From Oceanospirillaceae bacterium (GTDB lineage: Bacteria > Pseudomonadota > Gammaproteobacteria > Pseudomonadales > Litoribrevibacteraceae): 64,000 bases of DNA. A program made the translations under genes and the position numbers. The DNA lies in assembly GCA_015665455.1 (NCBI GenBank), contig JADFAD010000012.1, forward strand, positions 21,606 through 85,605. The letters are read 5' to 3'. Below are positions 28,326-37,681 of the stretch, piece by piece. The notes beneath the pieces were generated by a model that was not told the DNA's origin, ran no database searches, and saw only the letters and a program-made list of their open reading frames with translations. Within the stretch, counting starts at the first letter, position 1; each line of letters begins with the position of its first letter.

Positions 28326-30710
28326 ATGAAGTTCAGTGAAAACTGGTTAAGAGAGTGGGTAAACCCATCTATAGATACGTATGAGTTGGTACATCAGTTA
28401 ACGATGGCGGGACTTGAAGTTGATGAGCAGGTTCCTGTTGCTGGTGAGTTTAGTGGCATTGTAATTGGCGAGATTTTATCATTTGAGCGCCATCCTGATG
28501 CGGACAAGCTAAATGTTTGTGTGGTTAACGTGGGTGAAGATGAACCAAAGCAAATTGTTTGTGGTGCGCCTAATGTGAAAGAAGGGATGCGAATTCCTGT
28601 TGCTAAGGTCGGGGCAGTACTTCCTGGTAATTTCAAAATCAAGAAGGCAAAACTCAGAGGTGTTGAATCCTTTGGTATGTGTTGTGCTGAAGAAGAGTTA
28701 GGGCTTGCTGAAAGCTCGAACGGTTTGATGGAGCTTAAATCGGATGCGCCTATTGGTATGTGTATCCGAGAGTATCTTGATCTTGATGATATAGCGATTG
28801 ATGTCGATTTAACGCCTAATCGTGGCGATTGTTTAAGCATTGCCGGTTTAGCGCGGGAAGTTGGTACGTTAACAAGAACGGCTGTAACTGAGCCGAGTAT
28901 CAATAATGTCCCTGCTGTTCATGACGAAACTCGCCTTGTGGCTCTGAATGCAGGGAAGGCGTGTTCTCGCTATGTTGGTCGTATCATCAAAAATGTAAAT
29001 GTTGGTGCTTTGACGCCAATTTGGCTGCAAGAAAAGTTACGTCGAAGTGGTATTCGTTCGATTGATCCTGTAGTTGATGTGACTAACTATGTTCTTCTTG
29101 AGCTTGGTCAGCCTATGCATGCATTTGATTTGGCGCAGCTGGACGGTGATATTCAAGTTCGTATGTCTGATTCCGGAGAAAAGCTGACCTTACTGGATGG
29201 GCAAGAAGTAGAGCTAACAGAAGGGACTCTTGTTATTGCGGATCAATCTAAAGCGCTTGCTATGGCTGGTGTTATGGGTGGTGAGGCCTCGTCAGTAACT
29301 TCTGAGACGGTTGATATTCTTTTCGAAAGTGCGTTCTTTGACCAAATTGCTATTGCAGGCAAGGCCCGTTCGTACGGCCTTCATACGGACTCTTCTCACC
29401 GCTTTGAACGCGGAGTTGATTTTGAGTTGCAAGAAAAAGCAATTGAACGAGCAACGCAATTGTTGGTTGATATCGCTGGTGGAGAAGTTGGCCCTGTATT
29501 TGTTTCTGAGAACATTAAGGATCTTCCCGAAGGGCGTACTGTTGAACTTGAGTCCGCTAAAGTAGAGTCTCTCTTAGGTCTTAAAATATCAGATTCTGAA
29601 ATTGAAGAAATCTTAACTCGCCTGGGCTTGGGTGTTCAATCTAAGACGGAATCAGGCTGGATTTTTGATATCCCGAGTTATCGTTTTGACATCAGTATTG
29701 CAGAAGACTTAATTGAGGAGGTTGGTCGAATCTATGGTTATAACAACTTGCCTCGTACGCTTCCAGTAGCGGATATGGAGCTTTTGTCTGAGCCTGAAGT
29801 TGAATCACCTCTTTCTACGGTAAGGTCTCAACTGGTAAGTGCTGGATATCAAGAAGCGATTACTTATAGTTTTATTGAACCTAAAACTCAGAAGATCTTT
29901 GATCCAAAAATCACACCTAAGGCATTAGCTAATCCTATCTCTGCTGATATGGCTGTTATGCGTACAAGTTTGATTCCTGGGTTGGCTAAAGCGCTTCAGT
30001 ACAACGCTAACCGTCAGCAAAGTCGAATTCGATTATTTGAGACAGGTCAGGTATTTATTCCTCAAGGTGATTCTTTGCTTCAGGTTGACCGAATAGCGGG
30101 TGTTGTTTATGGCGGTCGATCACCTGAAAGCTGGCATGGCGTAAAAGAGCCTGTTGATTTCTTTGATATCAAAGGTGATCTTGAGGCTGTTTTAGAATTA
30201 ACGGGCGCACTTGATTCTGTTGAGTTTGTTTCTACGCAGGAGCATCCAGCATTTCACCCGGGTCAGACAGCAAAACTGATGATGGGTGATAAGTCAGTTG
30301 GTTACGTCGGTGCAATTCATCCAAGTGTAGAGCAGCGAGCGGACTTGCCTGGTGCTGTATTTGCCTTTGAATTAGAACTTGGTTTAATACTGCAAGGTAA
30401 GATTCCTGAATTTAAAGAAATTTCTAAATTCCCAGAAGTTCGTAGAGATTTGGCGATCTTGGTTGAGGAATCTGTAAATGTGTCTAAGATAAAGGAGTCT
30501 ATCGAGCAAAATTCAGGCGAATTTATGAACTCGATATCTATTTTTGATGTTTATCAGGGTAAAGGCATTGAGGATGGTCATAAGAGTATTGCGTTGGGCT
30601 TGACTTGGCAGCACCCTGAGCGCACGCTCAATGATGATGAAGTAAATCAAGATGTTAGCGCTGTTGTTAAGGCGTTGGATGAAAAGTATCAAGCCAAGCT
30701 AAGGAGTTAG
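28326..30710 (+). CDS. pheT: Phenylalanyl-tRNA synthetase beta subunit
   Basis: Structural, editing and tRNA-binding subunit of PheRS, 794 residues. MKFSENWLREW N-terminus; an EMAP-like tRNA-binding domain at about residues 40-150; B3/B4 editing domain with HAFDLAQLDG; B5 and a class II-like core; and a C-terminal ferredoxin-like anticodon-binding domain (KFPEVRRDLAILV). An upstream TTG at 28320 is in frame, but ATG 28326 has AGGA at the right spacing and gives the canonical start. ihfA begins 3 bp after its stop. Confidence 0.98.
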   Translation: MKFSENWLREWVNPSIDTYELVHQLTMAGLEVDEQVPVAGEFSGIVIGEILSFERHPDADKLNVCVVNVGEDEPKQIVCGAPNVKEGMRIPVAKVGAVLPGNFKIKKAKLRGVESFGMCCAEEELGLAESSNGLMELKSDAPIGMCIREYLDLDDIAIDVDLTPNRGDCLSIAGLAREVGTLTRTAVTEPSINNVPAVHDETRLVALNAGKACSRYVGRIIKNVNVGALTPIWLQEKLRRSGIRSIDPVVDVTNYVLLELGQPMHAFDLAQLDGDIQVRMSDSGEKLTLLDGQEVELTEGTLVIADQSKALAMAGVMGGEASSVTSETVDILFESAFFDQIAIAGKARSYGLHTDSSHRFERGVDFELQEKAIERATQLLVDIAGGEVGPVFVSENIKDLPEGRTVELESAKVESLLGLKISDSEIEEILTRLGLGVQSKTESGWIFDIPSYRFDISIAEDLIEEVGRIYGYNNLPRTLPVADMELLSEPEVESPLSTVRSQLVSAGYQEAITYSFIEPKTQKIFDPKITPKALANPISADMAVMRTSLIPGLAKALQYNANRQQSRIRLFETGQVFIPQGDSLLQVDRIAGVVYGGRSPESWHGVKEPVDFFDIKGDLEAVLELTGALDSVEFVSTQEHPAFHPGQTAKLMMGDKSVGYVGAIHPSVEQRADLPGAVFAFELELGLILQGKIPEFKEISKFPEVRRDLAILVEESVNVSKIKESIEQNSGEFMNSISIFDVYQGKGIEDGHKSIALGLTWQHPERTLNDDEVNQDVSAVVKALDEKYQAKLRS

Positions 30711-30713
30711 CGG

Positions 30714-31019
30714 ATGAGTGCTCTGACAAAGGCAGATATGGCTGAGCGCCTTTTTGAAGAGCTTGGTCTCAACAAGCGAGAAGCGAAAGAAATCGTTGAG
30801 ATGTTCTTTGAAGAGGTTAGAGAGAGTCTGGCTGTAAATGAGCAGGTGAAGTTGTCTGGTTTTGGTAACTTCGACTTGAGGGACAAGAGTCAACGTCCTG
30901 GGAGAAACCCTAAAACGGGTGAAGAGATTCCTATCTCAGCTCGTCGAGTTGTAACATTTAGGCCAGGACAAAAACTAAAAACTAAAGTAGAAGCTTATGC
31001 TGGAAGCCAGTCACAATAA
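30714..31019 (+). CDS. ihfA: Integration host factor alpha subunit
   Basis: DNA-bending nucleoid protein acting as a heterodimer with IhfB in replication, recombination and sigma54 promoters. 101 residues; N-terminal [17 protein letters not shown], dimer core [18 protein letters not shown], and the beta-arm with the intercalating-Pro region [11 protein letters not shown]. Lies immediately after pheT as in enterics and Pseudomonas; the C-terminus overlaps the MerR-type gene by 23 bp. Confidence 0.97.
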   Translation: MSALTKADMAERLFEELGLNKREAKEIVEMFFEEVRESLAVNEQVKLSGFGNFDLRDKSQRPGRNPKTGEEIPISARRVVTFRPGQKLKTKVEAYAGSQSQ

Positions 31020-31350
31020 TGAGTTGCCGGTCATACCGGGAAAGCGCTATTTCACCATAGGTGAAGTGAGCGAATTGTGCGGAGTGAAGGCCCATGTGCT
31101 GCGCTACTGGGAGCAGGAATTCTCTCAGTTGCAGCCGGTCAAGCGACGTAATAGAAGATATTATCAGCGCCAAGACGTGCTGATGATTCGTCAGATTCGT
31201 AGTTTATTGTACGATCAAGGTTTTACTATTGGTGGTGCCCGTCAGCGACTTGCTGGTGATGATACGAAGGGTGATGAATCGCATTTTAAGCAGTTGATTC
31301 GCCAGACAATTTCGGAGCTTGAAGAAGTTTTGGATGTGTTGAAGGCGTAA
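30997..31350 (+). CDS. MerR family transcriptional regulator
   Basis: 117-residue protein with an N-terminal winged helix-turn-helix: [24 protein letters not shown], then [26 protein letters not shown]. No C-terminal cysteines or effector domain are visible, only a short dimerisation helix. This short MerR-like gene after ihfA is conserved in Pseudomonas (PA2737 position), and its target is unknown to me. Translation is probably coupled to ihfA through the 23-bp overlap. Confidence 0.93.
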   Translation: MLEASHNNELPVIPGKRYFTIGEVSELCGVKAHVLRYWEQEFSQLQPVKRRNRRYYQRQDVLMIRQIRSLLYDQGFTIGGARQRLAGDDTKGDESHFKQLIRQTISELEEVLDVLKA

Positions 31351-31363
31351 TTTATTTGTTTTT

Positions 31364-31407
31364 AAACCAAAAGGGCGCTCGTGTAAACGAGCGCCTTTTT
31401 GGTTTTT
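31364..31407 (+). terminator. Strong terminator between merR-like gene and plsC
   Basis: Long stem AAACCAAAAGGGCGCTCG / CGAGCGCCTTTTTGGTTT with a 6-nt loop; T/A-rich on both strands, so it can serve the converging + and - genes. Confidence 0.92.
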
Positions 31408-31412
31408 GGGGT

Positions 31413-32183
31413 TTATATATTTTGTTGAGTATCTATAGGTTGTGTTTTTTTAGATATTGTTTCTTGGTTGGATATTTTTAGGTCCATTTCTTCGATTGTC
31501 TTCATCATTTGATTCCAGCACTGTTCCTTTAGTGCTTCTAAGTCTTCGGTGTTAAGACCTTGGGTACTTAGGGGAGGGAGTGTTTGGATTAAGACGTCAC
31601 CACTGTGCCATTTGTTTAAGTTTAAATGCTTCGCGTAGCTACTTACGCAAATAGGGATAATTGGAACTTGGGCTTCAATAGCCATTTTAAATGCGCCATT
31701 TTTGAATGGCAGCATGTTTTCACCTCTGTTTCTCGTCCCTTCTGCAAATACCCAAATTGATGTGTTTTTTTGCTGAAGTGCATGAGTAGAGGCTTCCAGT
31801 GTTGCAGACGAACTCGATTTGTTTTTGCGATCTATAAATACATTACCAGCTAACCAATAAAGTTGTCCGAAAAGAGGGAGGTATTTAAGGCTCTTTTTCC
31901 CTACGGTTACTGTTCTCTTGGGTACTGCAGCACCACAAACAAATAAATCGAAGTTGTCTTGGTGATTTACGATGTAGACAGCGGGTTTGTCTTTATTCTG
32001 GTTTTCACTTTTAGTTACTGTGAGCTTCATGCCTAGAAGTCGAATCCCTAACCAAGAATAGATGTGTGCAAAAATACGGGTATTGTCTGGGTTAAACGGG
32101 CGAACTAAGCAGGCTATGGTGCCAAGGGCGGCGACAAGTAAAAAGTAGAGGACAATGAGAGGGACTCGAATCGTATAAAGCAT
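31413..32183 (-). CDS. plsC: 1-acyl-sn-glycerol-3-phosphate acyltransferase
   Basis: Membrane enzyme forming phosphatidic acid from lysophosphatidate. 256 residues with an N-terminal hydrophobic helix, the catalytic NHQDNFD (H-x4-D) motif near residue 73, a GNVFIDR block, and FAEGTRNRG (acyl-acceptor site), then VPIIPICVSSY. The C-terminal tail after about residue 235 is polar and variable. On the - strand, downstream of a small unknown gene. Confidence 0.94.
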   Translation of the reverse strand: MLYTIRVPLIVLYFLLVAALGTIACLVRPFNPDNTRIFAHIYSWLGIRLLGMKLTVTKSENQNKDKPAVYIVNHQDNFDLFVCGAAVPKRTVTVGKKSLKYLPLFGQLYWLAGNVFIDRKNKSSSSATLEASTHALQQKNTSIWVFAEGTRNRGENMLPFKNGAFKMAIEAQVPIIPICVSSYAKHLNLNKWHSGDVLIQTLPPLSTQGLNTEDLEALKEQCWNQMMKTIEEMDLKISNQETISKKTQPIDTQQNI

Positions 32184-32258
32184 GAAGGCACCTATATTCT
32201 GAGAAAGTCAGCGTACACGTGTTTCTGTTTTTTCGCAACTTGCCTTCGTTGATAGGTC

Positions 32259-32576
32259 TCAGGGGGTTGGCTGTTTGGGGACTTGAAATGGCTGAAGGGG
32301 GTCCGCTTCTTTAATGTTTTTTTGCGTAGTAATGGACCACGGTTTGAATTCTTTATTGGTCAATGATGTGATTTTGTAAAGGTTTTCTTTGGTGCAGGAG
32401 ACTGCTAAAGCGTGATTGGGGAAGCCTCTTTGGGTTAATACATACGCTTTCTTGATGTCTTTAGTTTTAAGCAACTTTTTATAGAAACTCAGTTGAATGT
32501 TGGTTTCCAGATCATGTGCTGTTTCGTTACCCTGAAGGCGTCGAATATAGGGCCTGTATTTGGTGTGCTTAAGCAT
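32259..32576 (-). CDS. Hypothetical protein, 105 residues
   Basis: I do not recognise this protein. It is soluble and basic, with no signal peptide, membrane helix or cysteine-rich motif. A central stretch (KKAYVLTQRGFPNHALAV) looks like a beta-alpha-beta element, and the C-terminus is Pro/Gln-rich and probably disordered. The gene lies between the chemoreceptor and plsC on the same strand, 75 bp before plsC. A weak GGAAC precedes ATG 32576. Length, codon use similar to neighbours and conserved-looking core argue that it is real. Confidence 0.6.
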   Translation of the reverse strand: MLKHTKYRPYIRRLQGNETAHDLETNIQLSFYKKLLKTKDIKKAYVLTQRGFPNHALAVSCTKENLYKITSLTNKEFKPWSITTQKNIKEADPLQPFQVPKQPTP

Positions 32577-32737
32577 ATTTTGTTCCGGAATATTGTTATT
32601 TTACGTCATTATATTTGTATGTGCGATATTGTCTATTTTTTATTCAGAAAAGGCGGGTGAATGGATTGCTAAGCAGGAAGATTTGAGAAGTGGTGCTTGT
32701 TTTTAGTACTAATTTCTAATGAGTTGCGAGGGAAGAA

Positions 32738-32760
32738 GCCAGGCTTAGTGGAAACCTGGC
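32738..32760 (-). terminator. Hairpin after the chemoreceptor gene
   Basis: GCCAGG/CCTGGC stem with an 11-nt loop, 32 bp past the chemoreceptor stop; only a short T-rich stretch follows on the - strand. Confidence 0.45.
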
Positions 32761-32791
32761 ATTAGCAGATTAACTTCAGAAGAATTTAAAA

Positions 32792-33892
32792 TTATTTATC
32801 GCACGCTGAGATTTCATTCAGTAGATCCTGCAGGCAACGCTGCATCTGGTCACTGGAGCTTTCCATCATTCGAAGTTGATTGTTCGTGTCAGATTGGTCG
32901 CTTCTTTTATGAGCGGCGATTACTGCTTTACCGTATTCGTGAACTTGACGGTGTGGCTCTTCCATTCTTTGGAATGAGCGTAAATGGCTGTACTTTTGGT
33001 TGCCTGTACCATGGTAATACCATTCGCCGAATCTGCAGGATCTATGGTCTTCTAAGTCACTTTCATTCACTTGGCTTTGACCTGAGATACTTTCGTAGAC
33101 TTTTGATTTCCAGATCACGTGGTCAAGAGAGACTGTTTGAATAAACGACTGATCACTGCAATCGCTAATGGTTAAACACATAGTTCTTGCTAGATTAATT
33201 ACTTCGTTAACTGAGCCAATTATTTGATCGTTATTAATTGCTACGTCTTCGCATTTTTCTGCCATTTGTTGGCTGCGGGAATCCACTTCTCGTGTTTGTT
33301 TGTCTATGTTTTCAACAAGATTAGAAATCTCTGATGCTGCTTCACCTGCGCGTTGAGCCAAGGCCCGTACTTCGTCAGCAACCACGGCAAACCCTCGACC
33401 TTGTTCACCCGCGCGAGCGGCTTCAATTGCAGCGTTGAGGGCTAGGAGGTTGGTTTGTTCTGATATGTTATTAATAGCGCCCACGAATGTGCTGATTTGT
33501 TCTGCAACGGTTCTGAGTTGTTGGATGCTCGTTACACTGTCCATTGCTGTGTCACGGATTGACTCTACTGCACCTTTGGTTGCAGTGAGTAGGGAGGCGC
33601 TTTCATCAAAGAGCTTTTGTGAGTCGTTAAGCTTTTCTCGTTCAGCTGACATTAAATTGCTGGTGTCGGCTACAGAATGTCTAACGTCATCCATTGCTCT
33701 ATTCGAGGTAAGTAATAGCTTGACCATGTTATTGTCATCGGGCGATTGAGACTTTGCATCAAGCTCTTTTCGTAGCTCTTTAATTTCTTGGTCTTTTTGT
33801 TTGCATGTCAATGACAGTTGGCTAACTTCGTGCTGCAGATCAGCCGTTTTGCTTTTGAGGCTTTCTACTTCTTGTTTGTTTCCAAACCACAT
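32792..33892 (-). CDS. Soluble methyl-accepting chemotaxis protein with CZB domain
   Basis: Cytoplasmic chemoreceptor of 366 residues with no membrane span. N-terminal coiled coil, then the MCP signalling domain with the hairpin tip [32 protein letters not shown], and a C-terminal chemoreceptor zinc-binding (CZB) domain with H-x3-W-K, a CRFGEWY (Cys zinc ligand) motif and two later His (H-x-H spacing in [10 protein letters not shown]). CZB receptors are known to sense zinc or hypochlorite. The start is ATG 33892 with AAGGA 7 nt upstream; a TTG at 33940 is in frame. Unusually, this frame stays open for about 105 codons upstream without an ATG. Confidence 0.92.
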   Translation of the reverse strand: MWFGNKQEVESLKSKTADLQHEVSQLSLTCKQKDQEIKELRKELDAKSQSPDDNNMVKLLLTSNRAMDDVRHSVADTSNLMSAEREKLNDSQKLFDESASLLTATKGAVESIRDTAMDSVTSIQQLRTVAEQISTFVGAINNISEQTNLLALNAAIEAARAGEQGRGFAVVADEVRALAQRAGEAASEISNLVENIDKQTREVDSRSQQMAEKCEDVAINNDQIIGSVNEVINLARTMCLTISDCSDQSFIQTVSLDHVIWKSKVYESISGQSQVNESDLEDHRSCRFGEWYYHGTGNQKYSHLRSFQRMEEPHRQVHEYGKAVIAAHKRSDQSDTNNQLRMMESSSDQMQRCLQDLLNEISACDK

Positions 33893-33940
33893 ATTTATAT
33901 CCTTGCGCTGCTCTGGGCCGAAATTTGTTTGTTTACCCAA

Positions 33941-34083
33941 CAGAAAGTGAGTGATTGAGTAAATATAGCTTAACCATAACTCTGCTGTAGGGATGTTAAA
34001 TCTTAGTCTAGTTGTCGGCTCGGATCTGAGTTTCTTTACATAAATCTTCTCTTTTTCAGGAGAATCGCGAAATTTTTTAGGAG
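33941..34083. other. Non-coding part of the chemoreceptor-DUF2189 spacer
   Basis: The 425-bp space between the chemoreceptor and the DUF2189 gene holds a possible small gene at 34084-34263 (listed separately). In the remaining part I see no clear promoter, RNA or repeat; the - strand frame of the chemoreceptor is open through it. Confidence 0.4.
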
Positions 34084-34263
34084 TTACTTTAATAGATTTA
34101 ACCGTTCTTCTGCGATATTGGGGTTTGAAGCGAATAGGTTGCTGCTGTTGAGATCTTTTATCGGTGATTGACTGGATTTGTGTTGGCCGAAATGGAGATA
34201 TTTTGCTCTAGCTTCAGTGTATGAATTAAGGATGAAATTGAGCTTTTGGTGGTTTTTCTTCAT
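34084..34263 (-). CDS. Possible small protein, 59 residues
   Basis: Not recognised. On the - strand, ATG 34263 to TAA 34086-34084 encodes a basic, Asn/Ser/Lys-rich 59-residue protein without membrane helix or signal peptide. An AAGGGG ribosome-binding site lies 6-7 nt upstream of the ATG, which is the main support. It precedes the chemoreceptor in the same direction with a gap of about 190 bp. The overlapping frame that continues into the chemoreceptor is also open, so coding in this frame is not certain. Confidence 0.35.
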   Translation of the reverse strand: MKKNHQKLNFILNSYTEARAKYLHFGQHKSSQSPIKDLNSSNLFASNPNIAEERLNLLK

Positions 34264-34366
34264 GGTGGGCCCCTTCTTTCCGATGAATGGTGTATGAATA
34301 TTAAACGGCTTGCTGTTGTCCTGCTAGTTTTAAGTATGTAGTCAGTAGAAGTTTGAGGGAACTAAT

Positions 34367-35122
34367 ATGCCACAAGTCATAAATAAGAATGAATCTGCAA
34401 GAGTTGAGACGCCAAGCGCTGCTCGACCTCTATCAATGCATGATATACAGCAAGCAATTCATCATGGATGGATTGATTTCAGAGCAACGAAGTGGGTAAG
34501 CATGATGTACGGTCTGGTTTTTGTACTGGCCGGTTATTCAATGGTTGCGTTGACATACGCCGCAGATAGGCCTTACTTGTTCTTTGCTTTGTTTATTGGG
34601 GCTATGCTTGCAGGGCCGCTATTTGCGGTGGGTATTTATGATTTAAGTCGGCAGCTTCACAAGGGGAAGTCTCCAACGTTAAGGCATTCTATTAAAGCAA
34701 TGAGGTCTGGAGCATTTTTTGATGTTATCGCTCTGGGGTTTGGTTTGATGCTAATCATGATTTTCTGGATGCGGATGGCGAGTGTTGTTCACGTCTTTAT
34801 GCCGGAAGCAATGAGTATTGCTGAGATTTTGCCTTTCTTGGCAGTAGGATCTTTGGTGGGGGTAGGGTTTTGTGTTTTGGTGTTTGGTGTGACGGTATTT
34901 TCGTTGCCAATGATGGTTCATCGGCCGGTGGATGTTGTCAGCGCAAGCGTTGCAAGCTTAAAAACGGTGCGAGACAATAAAGGTGTTATGGTGGGTTGGG
35001 CTTTTGTTATTGGTATTTGTTGTGTTGTTGGGTTTGCCACGGGTTTGGTAGGCTTTGTAATTTTGTTCCCCTTCTTGGCTCATGCTACTTGGCATCTTTA
35101 TCAACGAGCCTTTGTTATTTAG
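34367..35122 (+). CDS. DUF2189 family membrane protein
   Basis: Inner-membrane protein of unknown function, 251 residues with about six hydrophobic spans after a polar N-terminus of roughly 45 residues. The family feature is the pre-TM segment with GW-DF followed by FALFIGAMLAGPLFAVGIYDLSRQ, and a later VVSASVASLKTVRDN loop. Monocistronic: it is followed by a bidirectional terminator and a converging LysR gene. AGGGAAC precedes ATG 34367. Confidence 0.82.
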   Translation: MPQVINKNESARVETPSAARPLSMHDIQQAIHHGWIDFRATKWVSMMYGLVFVLAGYSMVALTYAADRPYLFFALFIGAMLAGPLFAVGIYDLSRQLHKGKSPTLRHSIKAMRSGAFFDVIALGFGLMLIMIFWMRMASVVHVFMPEAMSIAEILPFLAVGSLVGVGFCVLVFGVTVFSLPMMVHRPVDVVSASVASLKTVRDNKGVMVGWAFVIGICCVVGFATGLVGFVILFPFLAHATWHLYQRAFVI

Positions 35123-35147
35123 CCTGGGTACAAACCTGTGGTAAAAG

Positions 35148-35175
35148 GCGCCGGCTTTCGAGTCGGCGCTTCTTT
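35148..35175. terminator. Bidirectional terminator between DUF2189 gene and lysR-type gene
   Basis: Stem GCGCCGGCT/AGTCGGCGC with a TTCG tetraloop and a T-rich tail on the + strand (an A-rich lead for the other), between converging genes. Confidence 0.75.
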
Positions 35176-36055
35176 ATGTGGGTGGTTTGTTCGTCTCTTG
35201 GTTCAAAAGCTCAATAAGTGCTTTTGCTGCATTAGTGAGTGAATGTTGTTTGTGTATGACATAACCCAATTGCCGACTGTTCATATCGGTTGTGATTTTC
35301 ATTTCGTGCAAATCTTCGCTCAATGAATCAGGAAGGACGCTCCAGCCATAGCCAATGGAGACCATCATTCTTATGGTATCTAGGTAGTTTGTTGAGGTGA
35401 CAACATCCAGCTTTACGTCAGTATCTGAAAATAACTGTTCCACTCGTTGCCGGGTGAATGTGTTGTGGCTTGGGAGGATGGCTTTATGTTCAGCTAAGTC
35501 ATTTAAAGTTACTCTTTTGGATTGGGCTAAAAGATGATTGGTGCTGCAAACGAATTTCATATCGTCGTGCCAAACGGCTTTGCTGACTAGGTGAGAATGA
35601 GGTTCTGGAGCCAGAGTGATCAGTGCCATTTCTTTATCCCCCTGAATGACTTGTTCATAGCCACTTTCTGATTCACTGAATTCAATTTTTAAATCCACAT
35701 CTGGATATTTTTTTGAGTAGGCTTCTAGGATAGGGGGCAGTCTGTGTAGGCCTATGTGGTGGCTGCATATGATTTCTAACGATCCGCTGATGCTTTGAGA
35801 TAAATTGTGAAGTTCTTGTTGGGTGCTTTTTATCAAGTTTATGATTTGCTTTGCTTTGGGTAGAAGGGCCTCGCCCGCCGGTGTTAAATGGATTTTCCTA
35901 CCAATGCGGTCAAACAAGGTGGTTCCTAATTGACTCTCCAAAGACGATATTCGTTTACTTACAGCAGGCTGGGTTAAGTAGAGCTCTTCTGCTGCTTCAG
36001 AAAATGATTGGTGCTTTGCCACAATCAAAAATGCCTTAAGGGTATTGGTATCCAT
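35174..36055 (-). CDS. LysR family transcriptional regulator, divergent from leuC
   Basis: 293-residue LTTR. N-terminal helix-turn-helix with FLIVAKHQSFSEAAEELYLTQPAVSKRI and the typical LFDRIGRKIHLTPAGEAL; the remainder is the periplasmic-binding-fold effector domain. Divergent LysR genes next to leuC occur in Pseudomonas (PA3122/leuC). Regulation of leuCDB, perhaps in response to a leucine-pathway intermediate, is inference. A perfect 15-bp palindrome lies 27 bp upstream of its start, fitting an autoregulatory LTTR site. Confidence 0.92.
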   Translation of the reverse strand: MDTNTLKAFLIVAKHQSFSEAAEELYLTQPAVSKRISSLESQLGTTLFDRIGRKIHLTPAGEALLPKAKQIINLIKSTQQELHNLSQSISGSLEIICSHHIGLHRLPPILEAYSKKYPDVDLKIEFSESESGYEQVIQGDKEMALITLAPEPHSHLVSKAVWHDDMKFVCSTNHLLAQSKRVTLNDLAEHKAILPSHNTFTRQRVEQLFSDTDVKLDVVTSTNYLDTIRMMVSIGYGWSVLPDSLSEDLHEMKITTDMNSRQLGYVIHKQHSLTNAAKALIELLNQETNKPPT

Positions 36056-36081
36056 TAATAAGTCCTAAATATTTTTCCTGT

Positions 36082-36096
36082 ATAACTATAAGTTAT
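36082..36096. promoter_or_regulatory. Candidate LysR-type operator
   Basis: Perfect interrupted palindrome ATAACT-ATA-AGTTAT in the divergent lysR-leuC spacer, matching the T-N11-A layout of LTTR sites. Confidence 0.5.
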
Positions 36097-36236
36097 GGAT
36101 CTTATAAAAAATATGAATTTATTTTATTTTTGTCTCTGGGTACTATGGCTTCAATGGTTCGGGCCTCTAAGATAATTTTAAAAACTTTATATCTATTGGC
36201 CTTAATTCCTTAGCCACGTTTATGAGGAGAAATAAA

Positions 36237-37655
36237 ATGGCGGGTAAGACGTTATATGACAAATTGTGGGATTCTCATGTAGTGAAGGAGCGTGAGGATG
36301 GTACAGCACTTATTTATATTGATAGACAGTTATTGCATGAAGTAACGTCACCGCAAGCATTTGAAGGCTTGCGCCTAGCTTCTCGTCAACCTTGGCGTCT
36401 TGATGCTAATTTGGCAACGCCTGATCATAATGTGCCAACAACAAAAACAGAGCGCGACGTAGGTATTGAAGGCATTGTTGATCCTGTTTCAAAAATTCAA
36501 GTAAAAACTCTGGACGATAACTGTGATGAGTTCGGGATTGTTGAATTTAAGATGCAAGATAAGCGTCAGGGGATTGTTCATGTAGTAGGCCCTGAACAGG
36601 GTGCAACATTGCCGGGTATGACTATTGTTTGTGGTGATTCTCATACTGCAACGCATGGTGCATTTGCTGCGTTGGCCCATGGTGTAGGGACATCCGAGGT
36701 TGAGCATGTGATGGCAACTCAATGCTTAATTCAACGAAAAATGAAAAACCTTTTGATTAAGGTTGATGGCGAATTAGGCGCTGGTATTACAGGTAAGGAC
36801 GTTGTTCTGCATGTTATTGGTATCATAGGTACTGCTGGTGGTAATGGTTGTGCTATGGAGTTTGGTGGTAGTGCCATTCGTTCAATGAGCATGGAAGGCC
36901 GAATGACCATGTGCAATATGGCGATTGAAGCCGGTGCTCGTGTTGGTATGGTTGCGTTTGACGAGAACACAGCTGAATACGTGAAAGGTCGCCCGTACGC
37001 CCCTAAATCCGATCAGTGGGATCAGGCGGTAGAATATTGGAATACGCTTGTTTCTGATGAAGATGCAGTTTTTGATAAGGTTGTTGAAGTTAATGCAGCT
37101 GATATCAAACCTCAAGTAACTTGGGGTACTTCTCCTGAAATGGTCGTTTCTGTGGATAGTTTGGTGCCTAAAGCGGAAGATGAATCTGATCCGGTTAAGC
37201 GTTCTGCAATTGAGCGTGCTTTAGAGTACATGGGGCTAGAAGGTGGTCAGAAGATTACTGATATCCAATTAGATCGCGTGTTTATTGGTTCATGCACTAA
37301 CTCTCGAATTGAAGACTTACGTGCAGCGGCTGCGATTGTGGAAGGCAAGCAAGTTGCTTCAAGTTTGAAACAGGCGCTTGTTGTACCTGGCTCAGGTTTA
37401 GTAAAAGAACAGGCTGAAGAAGAAGGTTTAGATAAGATATTTACTGCTGCAGGGTTAGAGTGGCGTGAGCCTGGGTGTTCTATGTGTTTGGCGATGAACG
37501 CGGATAAACTTGGGAACGGTGAACATTGTGCTTCTACATCCAACCGAAACTTCGAAGGTCGCCAAGGCTACGGTGGTCGTACGCATTTAGTTAGCCCTGC
37601 AATGGCAGCCGCAGCTGCGATAACAGGCCATTTTATTGATGTGAACACGCTTTAA
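36237..37655 (+). CDS. leuC: 3-isopropylmalate dehydratase large subunit
   Basis: Aconitase-family [4Fe-4S] enzyme isomerising 2- to 3-isopropylmalate in leucine synthesis, with LeuD. 472 residues. Fe-S ligands are C353 (GSCTNSR), C414 and C417 (CSMC). [17 protein letters not shown] is the family block near residue 130. An in-frame ATG at 36222 is upstream, but its AGGAG serves as the ribosome-binding site for ATG 36237, which gives the canonical [12 protein letters not shown] start. leuD follows 26 bp downstream. Confidence 0.97.
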   Translation: MAGKTLYDKLWDSHVVKEREDGTALIYIDRQLLHEVTSPQAFEGLRLASRQPWRLDANLATPDHNVPTTKTERDVGIEGIVDPVSKIQVKTLDDNCDEFGIVEFKMQDKRQGIVHVVGPEQGATLPGMTIVCGDSHTATHGAFAALAHGVGTSEVEHVMATQCLIQRKMKNLLIKVDGELGAGITGKDVVLHVIGIIGTAGGNGCAMEFGGSAIRSMSMEGRMTMCNMAIEAGARVGMVAFDENTAEYVKGRPYAPKSDQWDQAVEYWNTLVSDEDAVFDKVVEVNAADIKPQVTWGTSPEMVVSVDSLVPKAEDESDPVKRSAIERALEYMGLEGGQKITDIQLDRVFIGSCTNSRIEDLRAAAAIVEGKQVASSLKQALVVPGSGLVKEQAEEEGLDKIFTAAGLEWREPGCSMCLAMNADKLGNGEHCASTSNRNFEGRQGYGGRTHLVSPAMAAAAAITGHFIDVNTL

Positions 37656-37681
37656 GCGCGACCAGATAAGGAACGTGAGAA

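Noticed and set aside
28394..28903. 169-codon - strand open frame inside pheT
   Set aside because: Shadow of the conserved pheT frame; no recognisable protein features.
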